In this document: piece by piece, positions 23,976-34,091 of the stretch
Position numbering within the stretch: position 1 is the first letter of the stretch
Layout: each line of letters opens with the position of its first letter
NCBI RefSeq assembly: GCF_000346465.2
Contig: NC_034011.1
Location: 27,153,941-27,217,940, forward strand
Length of the DNA stretch: 64,000 bases
Reading direction: 5' to 3'
Source: Prunus persica
Lineage: Eukaryota; Streptophyta; Magnoliopsida; Rosales; Rosaceae
Notes under the pieces: generated by a model
The model's database searches: none
What the model was told of the DNA's origin: nothing
What the model saw: the letters and a program-made list of their open reading frames with translations, nothing else
Position numbers and translations under genes: made by a program

Positions 23976-24374
23976 GTAATAACTTTATTTATGTATTTCT
24001 TTAATCAAGATTTTTTACTTATGGATTTTAAAGATTTTTATGATAGGATTTATAAGATTTGAAAGGGCCACATGGATTTCTTCCAAGGTCAACATAAGAT
24101 TATTTTTTAAAAAATAGGCCCATAAAAATGAAATGCTAATATTATTTCCTTTAAAAAAAAAATCTTTATCAATAAAAATAATAATTTAAAAATTAAGAAA
24201 TAATATTAAAATTCTTAAAAGATCAGGAACAAAAAAACAAAAACAAAAACTCTTTCTATGCCCCTCCATGTCTTCTATCTTGGCAGCCCACCACCCCACT
24301 ACTCTTTCTTCCCTCAGCCCGACACCAACAAAGCCAATCTTCACCCTTGGCAGCCACCCTTGCACTTTTGTATG

Positions 24375-24768
24375 GATTTTGCAAGTAAACTCCATGCCCA
24401 CCTAGTAGTTTCAGGTTTCCACAAGGACCCACAAGCTCCCACCAAACTCATCGAATCTTATGCCCAAACGGGTCCCTCCAATCCTCAACTCAAGCTTTTG
24501 AAACCTTCCCAAAACTAGATGATTTCATGTGGTGTGCTTGTGAAGTGCCTTTTTGTGGAATCACTACTTTCAAGAAGCCATTTCACTCTACCACAAAATG
24601 TTACACCATGTAACCAGCATGAACAAGTTTATATTCCCTTCCATTTTGAGAGCTTGTTCGGGATATGGTGATCTGAGTGTTGAAAGGAGGATAATAAAAT
24701 GTGGGTTTGATTCTGATGAGGTGATTGAGACCTCATTATATACAGTACATGATACATCACATCGATGA
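24375..24768 (+). pseudogene. fragment of a PPR (pentatricopeptide repeat) gene
   Basis: Two frames give typical plant PPR sequence: KLHAHLVVSGFHKDPQ with TKLIESYAQTG (about 24388-24460), then FQEAISLYHKMLHH and FIFPSILRACSGYGDLSVER (about 24565-24690) and IIKCGFDSDEVIETSLY. The pieces are separated by a stop and a frame change, and no start or C-terminal repeats are present. In intact plant PPR proteins these blocks belong to consecutive repeats of an organelle RNA-binding protein. Here they form a remnant of about 130 codons inside the TIR element. Confidence 0.7.
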
Positions 24769-25510
24769 ATGCCAACAATTTCAATGCTTTTACTTCTCAC
24801 ATCTGTCAAAATCCTTTGTTTGTATCAAATCTATTTTAACAGTATAACCTAGAGTCAGCCACGCCCTTTGGGACATTGTGTCGAACAGATGTGTGTTGCT
24901 CCACATATGTTAGAAGCTTGTTTGTTTCAATTCTATGAGAAACAACTGTTTAAATTGGGGGGTTGAAGGTGATGGAGAATTCACAAGATTATGCAACACA
25001 GAGGGAGATGGGGATGGAAGGAAGGTTGTGGCTACCCCAATAGCAGATAGCTCTCTGTATTGGTGGTTTCGTCATCATGTGAGGAAAGAACATTACTTAT
25101 ACTCAGTGGTTGTCATTAGTGGTTTGGTCACCATGGCTGCACAACTGCTTGCGTTCAGATCAAGGTGAGGAACGAACAAGAAAAAAAAAATTCGACAGGA
25201 AAAGTTTGATGGGTTAGGGTGAGATTTAAGATAGGGCTTGGTATTTATAGCTCCCACTAAAAAATTCCACCGAATTTCACATTTTAAAAAATCATGTGAA
25301 ATTAATAAATTTTTAAATACCATAAAACTTTTTGTTACTTATTTAAAGTTTTAATTGAATATCAATAGATTTCGCAACTCTCTTTTAAAAATCATAATAA
25401 TCTTAATGAAATATCAAAAACTTATTTAAATTATTTAAAAGTTATAATTAAATACTATATGACTTATTTATCCTTAAATAATTTTTTAAAATCTCAATTC
25501 AATACTCACC

Positions 25511-26905
25511 AATTGAATCGCATTCATATTTTAAAGTGTAAAATGAATTACCCAAGAAAAACTGACACAAGTCACAAAAACTGATGGCACATGTAGCTGC
25601 CGCGTATCATTTTCTTTAATTTATTATTATTTTTCTATGATTTTAGCTTTTAAATTTCATAATAAATATATAAAAAATATAAAAAATACACCGAAAATCC
25701 TATAAACTCCTTCTTTTTTTTTTGATCAACCTATAAACTCCTTGTGACGTAATTGAATTAGTTGTCTTGGATAACGTTAGTTTTGTAGAAAGAATAAAGA
25801 ATTCACCCGATAATAGTTATATTTAAAAGATTAACGAGTTTTTACAGAATACATAATTATTTTGTGTGAAAGGTAATATCATTATATCTTTTTTGGGGGT
25901 AAACATAGAGTAATACTATTTGAACGGTAAAATCTCTGAATAAAAAACTAAAGTAACAAAGAAGCTAAAAATATTAGATATTACAAAAGAAAAGAATATA
26001 AAATATTAATTTTTGACATATCGCGGGGTGGGGGGTAGGAAATTATACGTCAAATTGCTGCAGGGGAGATGAAATTCAAATTTAGAATTTTGTATTTGAC
26101 ACCTTCGTTGGGATGCTCAGCGTAAAACTCACGCTACAGTGGACACCCAAGAAATTAAAGAATTCTTTTCAGGAAAGAACAAATAGAAAATTTATCAGGA
26201 AAATAGAAAGTCCTATATCCTCTCTGGCTTTGCACTAGCAACCTTCTGTTCTTCGTCTGTCTGATTTTGATTACAATCACATTTTCGTTTTCATTTTTAT
26301 TTTTGTATTTGTTTTTATCAGCGAGAAAGAAAAGTAGAATTTTGGAATACACACGAAACAAAATCGTATGATATCTGATCTGAGGGTGCGATGGTGATGG
26401 GCAGCTTCTTCTTTCCTGATATTGCTGCTGACGATCCCCGGCCATCTGAAGAAGAGCAATGAGGTCCGGTCGATTATGCACATTCGGCGTAGCGTAGGGC
26501 CTTCACCTCGGCATTGAAAATTCGTCTCTGCCTGCCTACTCGGTAATTCTCAGTCGTCTTCGCGTTGGATATATTTTTTTTTGACCTAAATCCTTTTCCA
26601 TTTATGCATGTAATTTTGATTCTTCAATTCCATCAAATTCGAATTTGTTTTCCTCATCCTTTCTGTGCAACTTAACTGCATTTCACCGGTTCTAAGGTTT
26701 GATAATTCACTCAACTAATCCGTAGAAGAATAATAGAGTAATAGAAACAATAGCTATATACGAATACTATTACTAAAGGATGAAATACATATGTATTGGG
26801 TATTTAATTTAAGTTTCCTTTCCATTAGACAGAGTGAGTGAGTGAGAGTGAGAGAGAGAGAGAGATTGAAGGACATAGACGTACAAGTAGTGTTGTTTAG
26901 TTGTT
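25511..26905. other. intergenic region and leader of the carrier gene
   Basis: AT-rich to about 26080. From about 26100 the base composition rises, and from 26831 a (GA)n-rich purine tract leads to the carrier start codon; this is probably its leader, possibly spliced. Minus-strand open frames at 26155-26483 have no recognisable content. Confidence 0.5.
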
Positions 26906-28929
26906 ATGCCAATGGAGGAGGAGGCAATGCAAAGCAAGGAAAAGGCAGGCCGAAGGAACGGGTGCAATCCGGTTACGAAGGGTGGCCCTGTGTCCATGGA
27001 TCATGTGCTTTTGGCCCTGGGAGAGACCAAGGAACAGAGGGAGCTCAGAATTCGTAGTCTCTTTAACTTCTTTGACACCGCAAGTATTGGCTATTTGGAC
27101 TACACCCTGATTGAGGCTGCCCTCTCTGCCCTCCAGATACCCTCCGAGTACAAGTATGCCAAGGATTTGTTGAATGTCTGCGATGCCAATCAAGATGGCC
27201 GTGTCGATTACCAAGAATTTAAGCGCTACATGGATGATAAAGAGCTCGAGCTCTATTGCATCTTTCAAGCCATAGATGTCGAACATAATGGTTGCATTCT
27301 CCCTGAAGAGCTCTGGGATGCACTTGTAAGGGCAGGTATTTCCATGCAATTGACTGACTCTGTTACTGCTACTACTACTACTGCTGTTGCTACTCTTCAT
27401 TTTTACTATATCTTCATTCCTTCAAGCTCTCATGACTAAGCCTTTCATCTACTTGTTTGAATGTTTGTGCTTCTTAAATTTAAAGACGTCCGTCTAGTCA
27501 AGCGTAAATAGCCTCTATCTTTCTCTGATTGTATAATTCAGTTTATCAGTGTTTTTTGTTTTCTAGGAACATATCGTATCCCTTAAGACTTCAAATATAA
27601 CTCTTGTCACAAAAATTATTTTCCTTCTATAAGCCACACCAGCCCCTCTTTTTCAGGAATTGAAATTGATGATGAGGAACTCGCTCGTTTTGTTGAGCGT
27701 GTTGATAAGGATAATAATGGTGTTATAACATTTGAAGAATGGAGAGATTTTCTTCTGCTTTTCCCTCATGAGGCAACCATCGAGAATATTTATCATTATT
27801 TGGAAAGGGTATGCCTTGTTGATATTGGGGAGCAGACTGTAATCCCAGAGGTCATCAGTAAGCATGTCCATGCAAGTAGATATTTGATTGCTGGGGCAGT
27901 AGCAGGAGCAACATCACGCACAGCTACTGCTCCTCTTGATCGTTTAAAGGTTGTTTTGCAAGTACAAACAAAACAAGCTCGCATTATGCCAGCAATAAGG
28001 GATATATTTAGAGAAGGGGGATTATTGGGCTTTTTCCGTGGCAATGGTTTAAATGTCTTGAAAGTGGCTCCTGAAAGTGCCATCAGGTTCTACACTTATG
28101 AAATGCTGAAAAATTTTATTGTCCATGCTAATGGTGAAGAAGATCAGGCTAATATTGGCACTGCAACTCGCCTTGTTTCTGGTGGCTTAGCAGGTGCTGT
28201 GGCACAAACTGTTATTTATCCCATGGATCTTGTTAAAACACGAATCCAAACTTATGCTGGCGAAGGTGGAAGAATTCCAAGTCTTGGAAATCTGTCTAGA
28301 GAAATATGGGTTCAGGAGGGATCCCGGGCATTTTATAGGGGCCTTGTTCCATCTCTACTTGGGATTGTCCCTTATGCTGGCATTGATCTTGCTGCTTATG
28401 AAACCTTGAAAGATATGTCCAAGAAATATATTCTGCATGACGGTGGTAAGGAGTTCATTTGTAAATTAGCTTGCACATCATCCTTTAATTATTGTCTTGC
28501 CCCAATTCTGTCATTCTGTTATGTGCTGTATTATTAATTTATTAATTTTTTTTTTGTAGAACCTGGTCCTCTTGTGCAATTGGGATGTGGGACTGTATCA
28601 GGAGCTCTTGGTGCAACATGTGTGTACCCATTGCAGGTTGTCAGGACAAGGTGCATTTTGGAAATAACAATATCTTGATGCATTGATTTTTATGATACTT
28701 GTTTCAAGTTAGTGTCTTTAAACAGACACTAATTCTGCTACTTGTTTTCAGAATGCAAGCACACACTGCATATAAAGGAATGGGCGATGTATTCAGGAGA
28801 ACCTTCCAACATGAAGGGCTAAGGGGATTCTACAAAGGAATATTTCCAAATCTCCTTAAAGTAGTTCCATCTGCAAGTATTACTTATATGGTTTATGAGT
28901 CCATGAAAAAGAGTTTGGATCTGGGATAA
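26906..28929 (+). CDS. calcium-dependent mitochondrial ATP-Mg/Pi carrier (APC/SCaMC type)
   Basis: Four exons, 26906-27335, 27657-28445, 28560-28650, 28752-28929; 495 aa. The N-terminal half has four EF-hands at about residues 57-68, 93-104, 124-135 and 160-171. The second ([12 protein letters not shown]) and fourth ([12 protein letters not shown]) are canonical; the first and third are degenerate. The C-terminal half is a three-repeat mitochondrial carrier domain of six helices, with signatures APLDRLK, YPMDLVK and YPLQVVR; Gln in the third signature is, as far as I recall, usual in this subfamily. Such carriers exchange ATP-Mg or ADP for phosphate across the inner mitochondrial membrane, gated by cytosolic calcium. 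The start MPMEEEAMQ is the first ATG after the purine-rich leader. It resembles Arabidopsis APC1-3, but which paralogue is not decided. Confidence 0.95.
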
Positions 28930-30692
28930 AAGCATTATGCAGCTCCAAATAATTGACTATAGAGTTGACACATTGACAATGGTATCGTGATAAAGATGTT
29001 GAATAAGGTTCCTAATTGAATAGATCAAATCATTTTTTTTGAGTCATAGCATGAATAATAGTGCCAGCATTAGATTTCTTAAACGGGCAAAATTGGCTTG
29101 TCCGTAAATTTGGGGTGTCCCAAAACTTATATTAAGCCTTATATGCATATGCAATGGGGCATTGTTGTATTGTAACACTGAAAGTATAGTGTAACTTGAG
29201 CATATTGTAATACCTCTGGTATAAGTTATAACCATTTGCCCATTTTATGTAAAATTTTTGTAACTGATTAGGATGGTTTTTTAAGACTGCTGTCACCCGC
29301 TGCTAGCTAGCTAAATGGTAGGTTTAAGAAGCCATTTGTGCCACTTCAGGGTTTCATCGATCAGGCTGGGAAACTGCCATCTCATTCTTGCTTGAGTTGA
29401 GTGGCAGCTGGATGCCTTGCCTTGGTTAACACCTCGTACTTGTTAGTGTTGTTTGTTAGACATCTGTGTATCTATATTTGGGCTTCAAATCAGCTCTCAG
29501 ACCTTTCTTCTGTATAGTTGTATGTTCCTTGTGTTCTAGTTTGAAATCTTTATCATTCCATCTCCTACCTGATATGAAAATACTGCTGCCTGATTCTTTA
29601 TAGATATTCACGACATGCGATTATGGTACGATTTTCTGTTTTTGGTTACAAGACTACCATTGTCGTTATTTTTATGACACCACTGGAAAGGTTTGCAGCC
29701 CAATTTGAGTTCACAATTGGTACTCAAATATTTTGGGAAGGGAAATTGGATTAGGCCTTAGCCTAGTTTTATGATATCAAAGCCTCTATTAGTGGGGGGA
29801 TTATGTTGGCCCACTTTTGGTAGGCAACAAACGGCATGCCCTTAGATTACAACTGATAAACTAGTTTAAGCGATTTTTATACAAAATTTATTTTAGGCTA
29901 ATACAATAGCCCGGCCCATGCTGATTTTACGCTATTCTTCTTCTTTCTTTCTTTTTTTCATTGCCTTTTACGTCTATATTTATGCAATGGTTTTGTCACC
30001 TGTGTCCTGCCTTTAAACAAATGTCCTTTGCCATGAGATAATGAAATTCCACGGAGTGCGTCCAAATACACTTGACTCAAGTACACGCCTTACTAATATT
30101 TGTATCATATAAATACATTAAAAAACACAGGAATAAGATAAATTATAGAATACTATGATAGTATAACTACGTAGTGATATATTTTGTACACGTGTTATAA
30201 TATGGATGGACAATAAATGTACTTATATTATAATATATTCACTTATATTATAACATGTGTATAAAATATAGCATGTAACCGTATTATTTTATAATCAAAG
30301 TTAAAAAAAATGAGAAGAAACAAAGTAAGTATCTATCTAGCATAATATCAGATGAGATATTATATGCTCACTCACTACTAGCAAGCAAGTAGCTGTTGCT
30401 TCGGCATCTGGTTCCTTTGATACACAGCTACATTAGTCGGTCTGATAAATTAAGATAGGTCGTCTATTAATTTGTAAATAAATAAACAATTGGGATTTGC
30501 CCCTATTAGTAAATGCTGCATCAGCATGTTTTATCTAATCCGCGTGCCACGATAGAAGTCGTGGATTATTCTTTTCTTTATGACTATGGGAAAGAAGAAA
30601 GGCTCCATACCAGCCTCCTGTGTTTTCAATCTTTGGTTTGGCTTTGGGGTGGGGAGTTGTAATGTTAACTTGACATTCGGATATTGACTAAA
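28930..30692. other. 3' flank and intergenic region
   Basis: Holds the 3' UTR of the carrier gene (to about 29600) and AT-rich spacer. An imperfect inverted repeat lies at about 30170-30275. No gene is supported. Confidence 0.55.
30172..30275. repeat. imperfect inverted repeat, MITE-like hairpin
   Basis: TATATTTTGTACACGTG (from about 30178) pairs with CATGTGTATAAAATATA near 30256-30272, and the following TTATAATAT pairs with ATATTATAA. Each arm is about 27 bp with roughly 50 bp between. No target duplication was identified. Confidence 0.5.
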
Positions 30693-30701
30693 TAAAGAAT
30701 T

Positions 30702-31608
30702 GGGGAATGCTAGCAATCTTCTCTCTAACATTCTCTTTTGGATATTCTCTCTTCTCTTTATGACATATGTCAATTTTCTTACACTTAAAACAATGCTATT
30801 AATATATCATACAAGCTACTTTTTATTTTTCAAGTTTACCCTTATTGAATATATTGACTCTTTTGTTTTAGTTTACAACAAGCTAATCTTTTTATTTATT
30901 TTTTTACCACCTTGTTAAAAAATTAAATAAATAAAAAAAAGTCAATTTTTTTGTGTGGTTTTCTCTAGAGAAATGAAACTCCTATTTTCTCTTTGTTTCT
31001 ATTGGTCATTGATAATGGCTATGTAAGCATCACATGTGCAGCTTTCGCCTTAGACAAGTTTGACTGTTTTAGTGCAAAAAAATCATCCTTCGAGCATGTT
31101 CTTAGCAGTATCAATCAATAGTTGTCTAAAATCTTTTTGTGTTTAAAAAACAGACGTCCTCTCTTGAAAAGAAAAACATACATTTTTTATATAATTAAAA
31201 AACAAACATATTTTTTTCAAATAAAACTGACGTTTTTTTTAATTATTTAATTTTTTAGGTGATAAAATAGTTACAAAATAATAGGATAAATGAAAGAAAC
31301 AAAAAAGCTAATGCATTTAATAAGGGTAAATTTGAAAAATTAAAAGTAGCTTGTGTGATGCATAATGATATTGTTTGTTTTTTTTTTTTTTTTTTTTTTT
31401 TTTTTTGAGGTCCTTTCCTATTGAAAGGGGCGATAGCATATTAAACTCACACACACAACACCGATGCTAGGACTCGAACCCAGGACCTTGCCTGAGGGAG
31501 TAAATACTCCAAACCACTACACTAGTGGGTCCTTTGCTCATAATGATATTGTTTTAAGTGTAATGAAATTGACGCATGTCATAAGGAGAAGGTTAGCTAG
31601 CATTCCCC
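30702..31608. mobile_element. Mutator-like non-autonomous element with long terminal inverted repeats
   Basis: The left end starts GGGGAATGCTAGC (30702) and the right end finishes GCTAGCATTCCCC (31608), an exact 13-bp inverted match. Similarity between the arms continues inward for about 200 bp (for example AATAAGGGTAAA and AAAAGTAGCTTGT on the right, matching the reverse complement of the left). Flanks TAAAGAATT (30693-30701) and TAAATAATT (31609-31617) match at 8 of 9 positions, the 9-bp duplication size expected for Mutator-like elements. No transposase is present. A SINE is inserted in the right arm. Confidence 0.8.
31377..31538 (-). mobile_element. tRNA-derived SINE inserted in the Mutator-like arm
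   Basis: The minus strand has an A-box-like TAGTGTAGTGG, a B-box GGTTCGAGTCC about 40 bp later, a short body and a 3' poly-A tail (plus-strand T run at about 31380-31406). It is flanked by a perfect 16-bp duplication CATAATGATATTGTTT (31361-31376 and 31539-31554). Pol III boxes, poly-A and a long target duplication together define a SINE. The B-box looks intact. The tRNA of origin and the family name cannot be given from sequence alone. Confidence 0.9.
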
Positions 31609-31617
31609 TAAATAATT

Positions 31618-32290
31618 TGACTGGAAGAAGTGGTTGATGATACATACATGCATCAATTCATTCATTCATGTGCATGGATCAAATCTTTTGCGTTTTTGCG
31701 TATAATTAAGGGAGATTCACTTTATACTCAATATATGAGCCCAAATTTTTTAAAAAAAAACCTATATAAAATGGACTTTAGAAACACACCAAAAGTCCAT
31801 TTACAACATAACAAAAAGGCTTTTTAACTTCTTTTAAATTACAAAACTGCCATTGATTTCTTAAAACAAACTCAACCCAAAAACCTCATAAAAAAACCCA
31901 AATCACTCAATAGGGCATCAAAGTAATTTAATAATTAAAATTAAATTCAATAGGGTCAGCTGTCGTTTTTTGGATTTGTTTAAAGAAATTAAATGGTGTA
32001 GGGTTTATTTATAGTTTTAGTGATAAGAATGGGTATATGACTAAATATCTCTATAATTAAAGACTAATTGGAGAAATAAAATCATTTGCTTTACATCAGC
32101 ATTCTCGATTACTTAATTATGACATGCTACTGTTCGTCCTAAAATTAACACAGGTTAATTCTTATAGTTAAAAAGCTAGTCTTATGGCTAAATAACTGAA
32201 GGCCCAAACCATTAAGGGCTTATTCAGTATCTACGAAAGCCCAAATTGTAACCAGAAATACCCAAAAGCCTTTTGGACACAAGCCAGTTG
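31618..32290. other. AT-rich intergenic stretch
   Basis: No gene, clear repeat boundary or RNA gene seen. Confidence 0.5.
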
Positions 32291-32295
32291 CAAAC

Positions 32296-32535
32296 ATTGA
32301 CCAACGCTTGGTCAACGAGCGCTTCGGAGACAAATAGCGCTTCAGACACAAGTGTCTGATTCTACAATTCACTGTTTCGGACACAAGTGTTCGAAGCTAT
32401 AGTCCAATTCAGACATAAGACATGTCCGACGCCATAGTCATGGTTTCAAACACAAGCGCTACAGTCCCTCTTCGGACATAAGAGATGTCTGATGCTATAG
32501 TCCCATTTCGGACAGAAAATGTCTGAGGTTACAAC
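32296..32535. repeat. array of short palindromes of the TTCGGACA family
   Basis: Starts with an inverted pair TTGACCAACGCTTGGTCAA. Then five or more diverged units follow, each with a dyad such as CAGACACAAGTGTCTG or CGGACACAAGTGTTCG and most followed by a shared GCTATAGTCC spacer (32340, 32373, 32406, 32470, 32510). Spacing is irregular, about 30-60 bp. It could be a hairpin-rich transcript leader, an enhancer-like array of a retroelement, or a decayed satellite. Confidence 0.6.
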
Positions 32536-32908
32536 TAAAGCCAACTGAAGTGAATTAATAACCAATCTAAATGGTTGTTAATTACAGTCCATTTAAACAA
32601 ACAACAATTTGAGCTTTGGGTGAAAAACAATTCAAACTGCTTTGTTTATATAGGTGGCGCGCATTAATTTCTAGCAAAGCAATAAAGAAGTCTGCTTCGA
32701 CAGGGAATATTCAGTCTCTGATAGGTAAAGAATGGTAAAAAACTCAGAGCTGGCCTATTGCAGCGCCACTTGCAGAACAGTCCCAAAGTTCGAGATTAAA
32801 GAGCACCTCCCCTAATCAACTTGAAAGGCATCACACATTATCTTGTGAATTCTCTATGGTTTGAAGTAGCAGTACCCATCAAGTCATCCTTTTTCTGAAG
32901 ACCTTGAA

Positions 32909-33215
32909 GCCTATAAATAGAGGAAGAAAACTCAGTATCAAGGATCCAACAACGAATCAATCAAACCTATTTTGAACAGCCTTCAAAATATGCTTACTCT
33001 TGACAACCTCGAAGTAACCCAGACTCAAACTCTTGCAAAACATCTCACAGCAGACCAAAGCCAAGTCTTGAATCAAATCCTCTCCGTGTCTTTGAGTTCC
33101 CAGTTGAGAACTCCTGATTGGAATTGCATTGCTATTGTTTGTAACCTATATGCTCTGCCAGCATTGCTTGGTATGATTTGATAGTTGGTCTCGATTTCCT
33201 GCTCACTTAAATCAA
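32909..33215 (+). promoter_or_regulatory. TATA box and possible transcript start followed by an unidentified open frame
   Basis: CCTATAAATAGAGG (32910-32923) is a near-consensus plant TATA box, lying about 400 bp after the palindrome array. About 60 bp on, an ATG at 32972 opens a 69-codon frame (MNSLQNMLTLDNLEV and onward) that ends at 33181 and has no family I recognise. TCGGACA-like words recur at 33270-33480. The whole may be a remnant of a retroelement or pararetrovirus-like insertion; this is inference. Confidence 0.35.
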
Positions 33216-33961
33216 AACTCCTATCTATGGTTAGGACAAGTTTTGACTGCAGATATTTTGACAAACTCTCATCGGACATACCTTCTGCATTGTCTCAAGT
33301 AGATTGCAATTATGTCCGATGGAATTTGTCTCTGTCCAATGAGTCTCCTGTAGTTTTGTTGGAACCAACTTCACTTTTATTTGTACCCACTATTAAGCAT
33401 ATGTTGGATATATAATTACTTCATGATATTATGTCATCCATCAAACACTTTTCATGCAAGGCTTGTTATTGTACTCTTTGTCCGATGATAGTCTAAAATC
33501 ATCATCCATCTTGCATTTTATTCCATAAAAGGTGAAATATTAAAGTTCTCTTCGTTGAGGCATAGAAAAGAACCTATCTAAAGCCAGACTCCCCTCTTTA
33601 GAGCACAACGGCTTTGATTAGAAGATAAGAAAACAAGAGCGCAACACTTTAATAGGCTTAATCTTCACCTCACTCCCTCTTTCTACTGGAAGAGTATCAC
33701 CAGTAGTGGCACGCCTATCGCAAATCACCAGAGAACAGCTTTCGAGCCCACTCCAGGGCTTGGATCTCTCTCGCATCATTTCCTTCACCAACAAGCAACC
33801 GCTAGCTGCCAACGTATAGCCTACTAGTGGCCAGGAGCATCGCAGTGTTCAAAACCTGACGAACATATACATATGTTATTTTCCCATAAAAGAAGCCTAT
33901 ATAGAGATCAGTAGCATGGAAGGCGCCTCATATTCTTACTAATTATTATTTTATGTATAAA

Positions 33962-34088
33962 CACTACTCAAAAAAATATACTTTCCCGACCAATGTAATA
34001 TTTGTCGGGATAGACATTTGCCGACGAATGTTGTCGGAATAGACATGTCCCGACTAATCTTTCCAACACAAGACATTTTGTTGTAGTG
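33962..34088. mobile_element. 127-bp CACTA-type miniature element
   Basis: Begins CACTACTCAAAAAAATAT and ends TTTTGTTGTAGTG, which is CACTACAACAAAA on the other strand. It is flanked on both sides by AAA (33959-33961, 34089-34091), the 3-bp duplication typical of CACTA transposons. The interior has several CCCGACNAATG-type subterminal words in both orientations. It is far too short to code and would depend on a transposase elsewhere. Confidence 0.8.
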
Positions 34089-34091
34089 AAA

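Larger units (their letters stand above)
23864..25510. mobile_element. terminal-inverted-repeat element carrying a PPR gene fragment
   Basis: The left end (GGTGTGCATTAAATTGAGAT from 23865) and the reverse complement of the right end (GGTGAGTATTGAATTGAGAT, ending at 25510) match at 17 of 20 positions and stay similar for about 45 bp, including a shared GATTTTAAAA. The interior holds a decayed PPR coding fragment and no transposase, so the element looks non-autonomous with a captured host sequence. I found no clear target-site duplication, so the superfamily is open. Mutator-like and PIF/Harbinger are both possible. Confidence 0.55.

Noticed and set aside
26155..26483. Minus-strand open frames of 108 and 68 codons before the carrier gene
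   Set aside because: Overlapping frames of low-complexity Lys/Asn sequence, inside the probable leader region of the carrier gene.
31377..31538. Possible tRNA gene from the GGTTCGAGTCC box
   Set aside because: No full cloverleaf can be drawn. The poly-A tail and 16-bp target duplication show a SINE instead.
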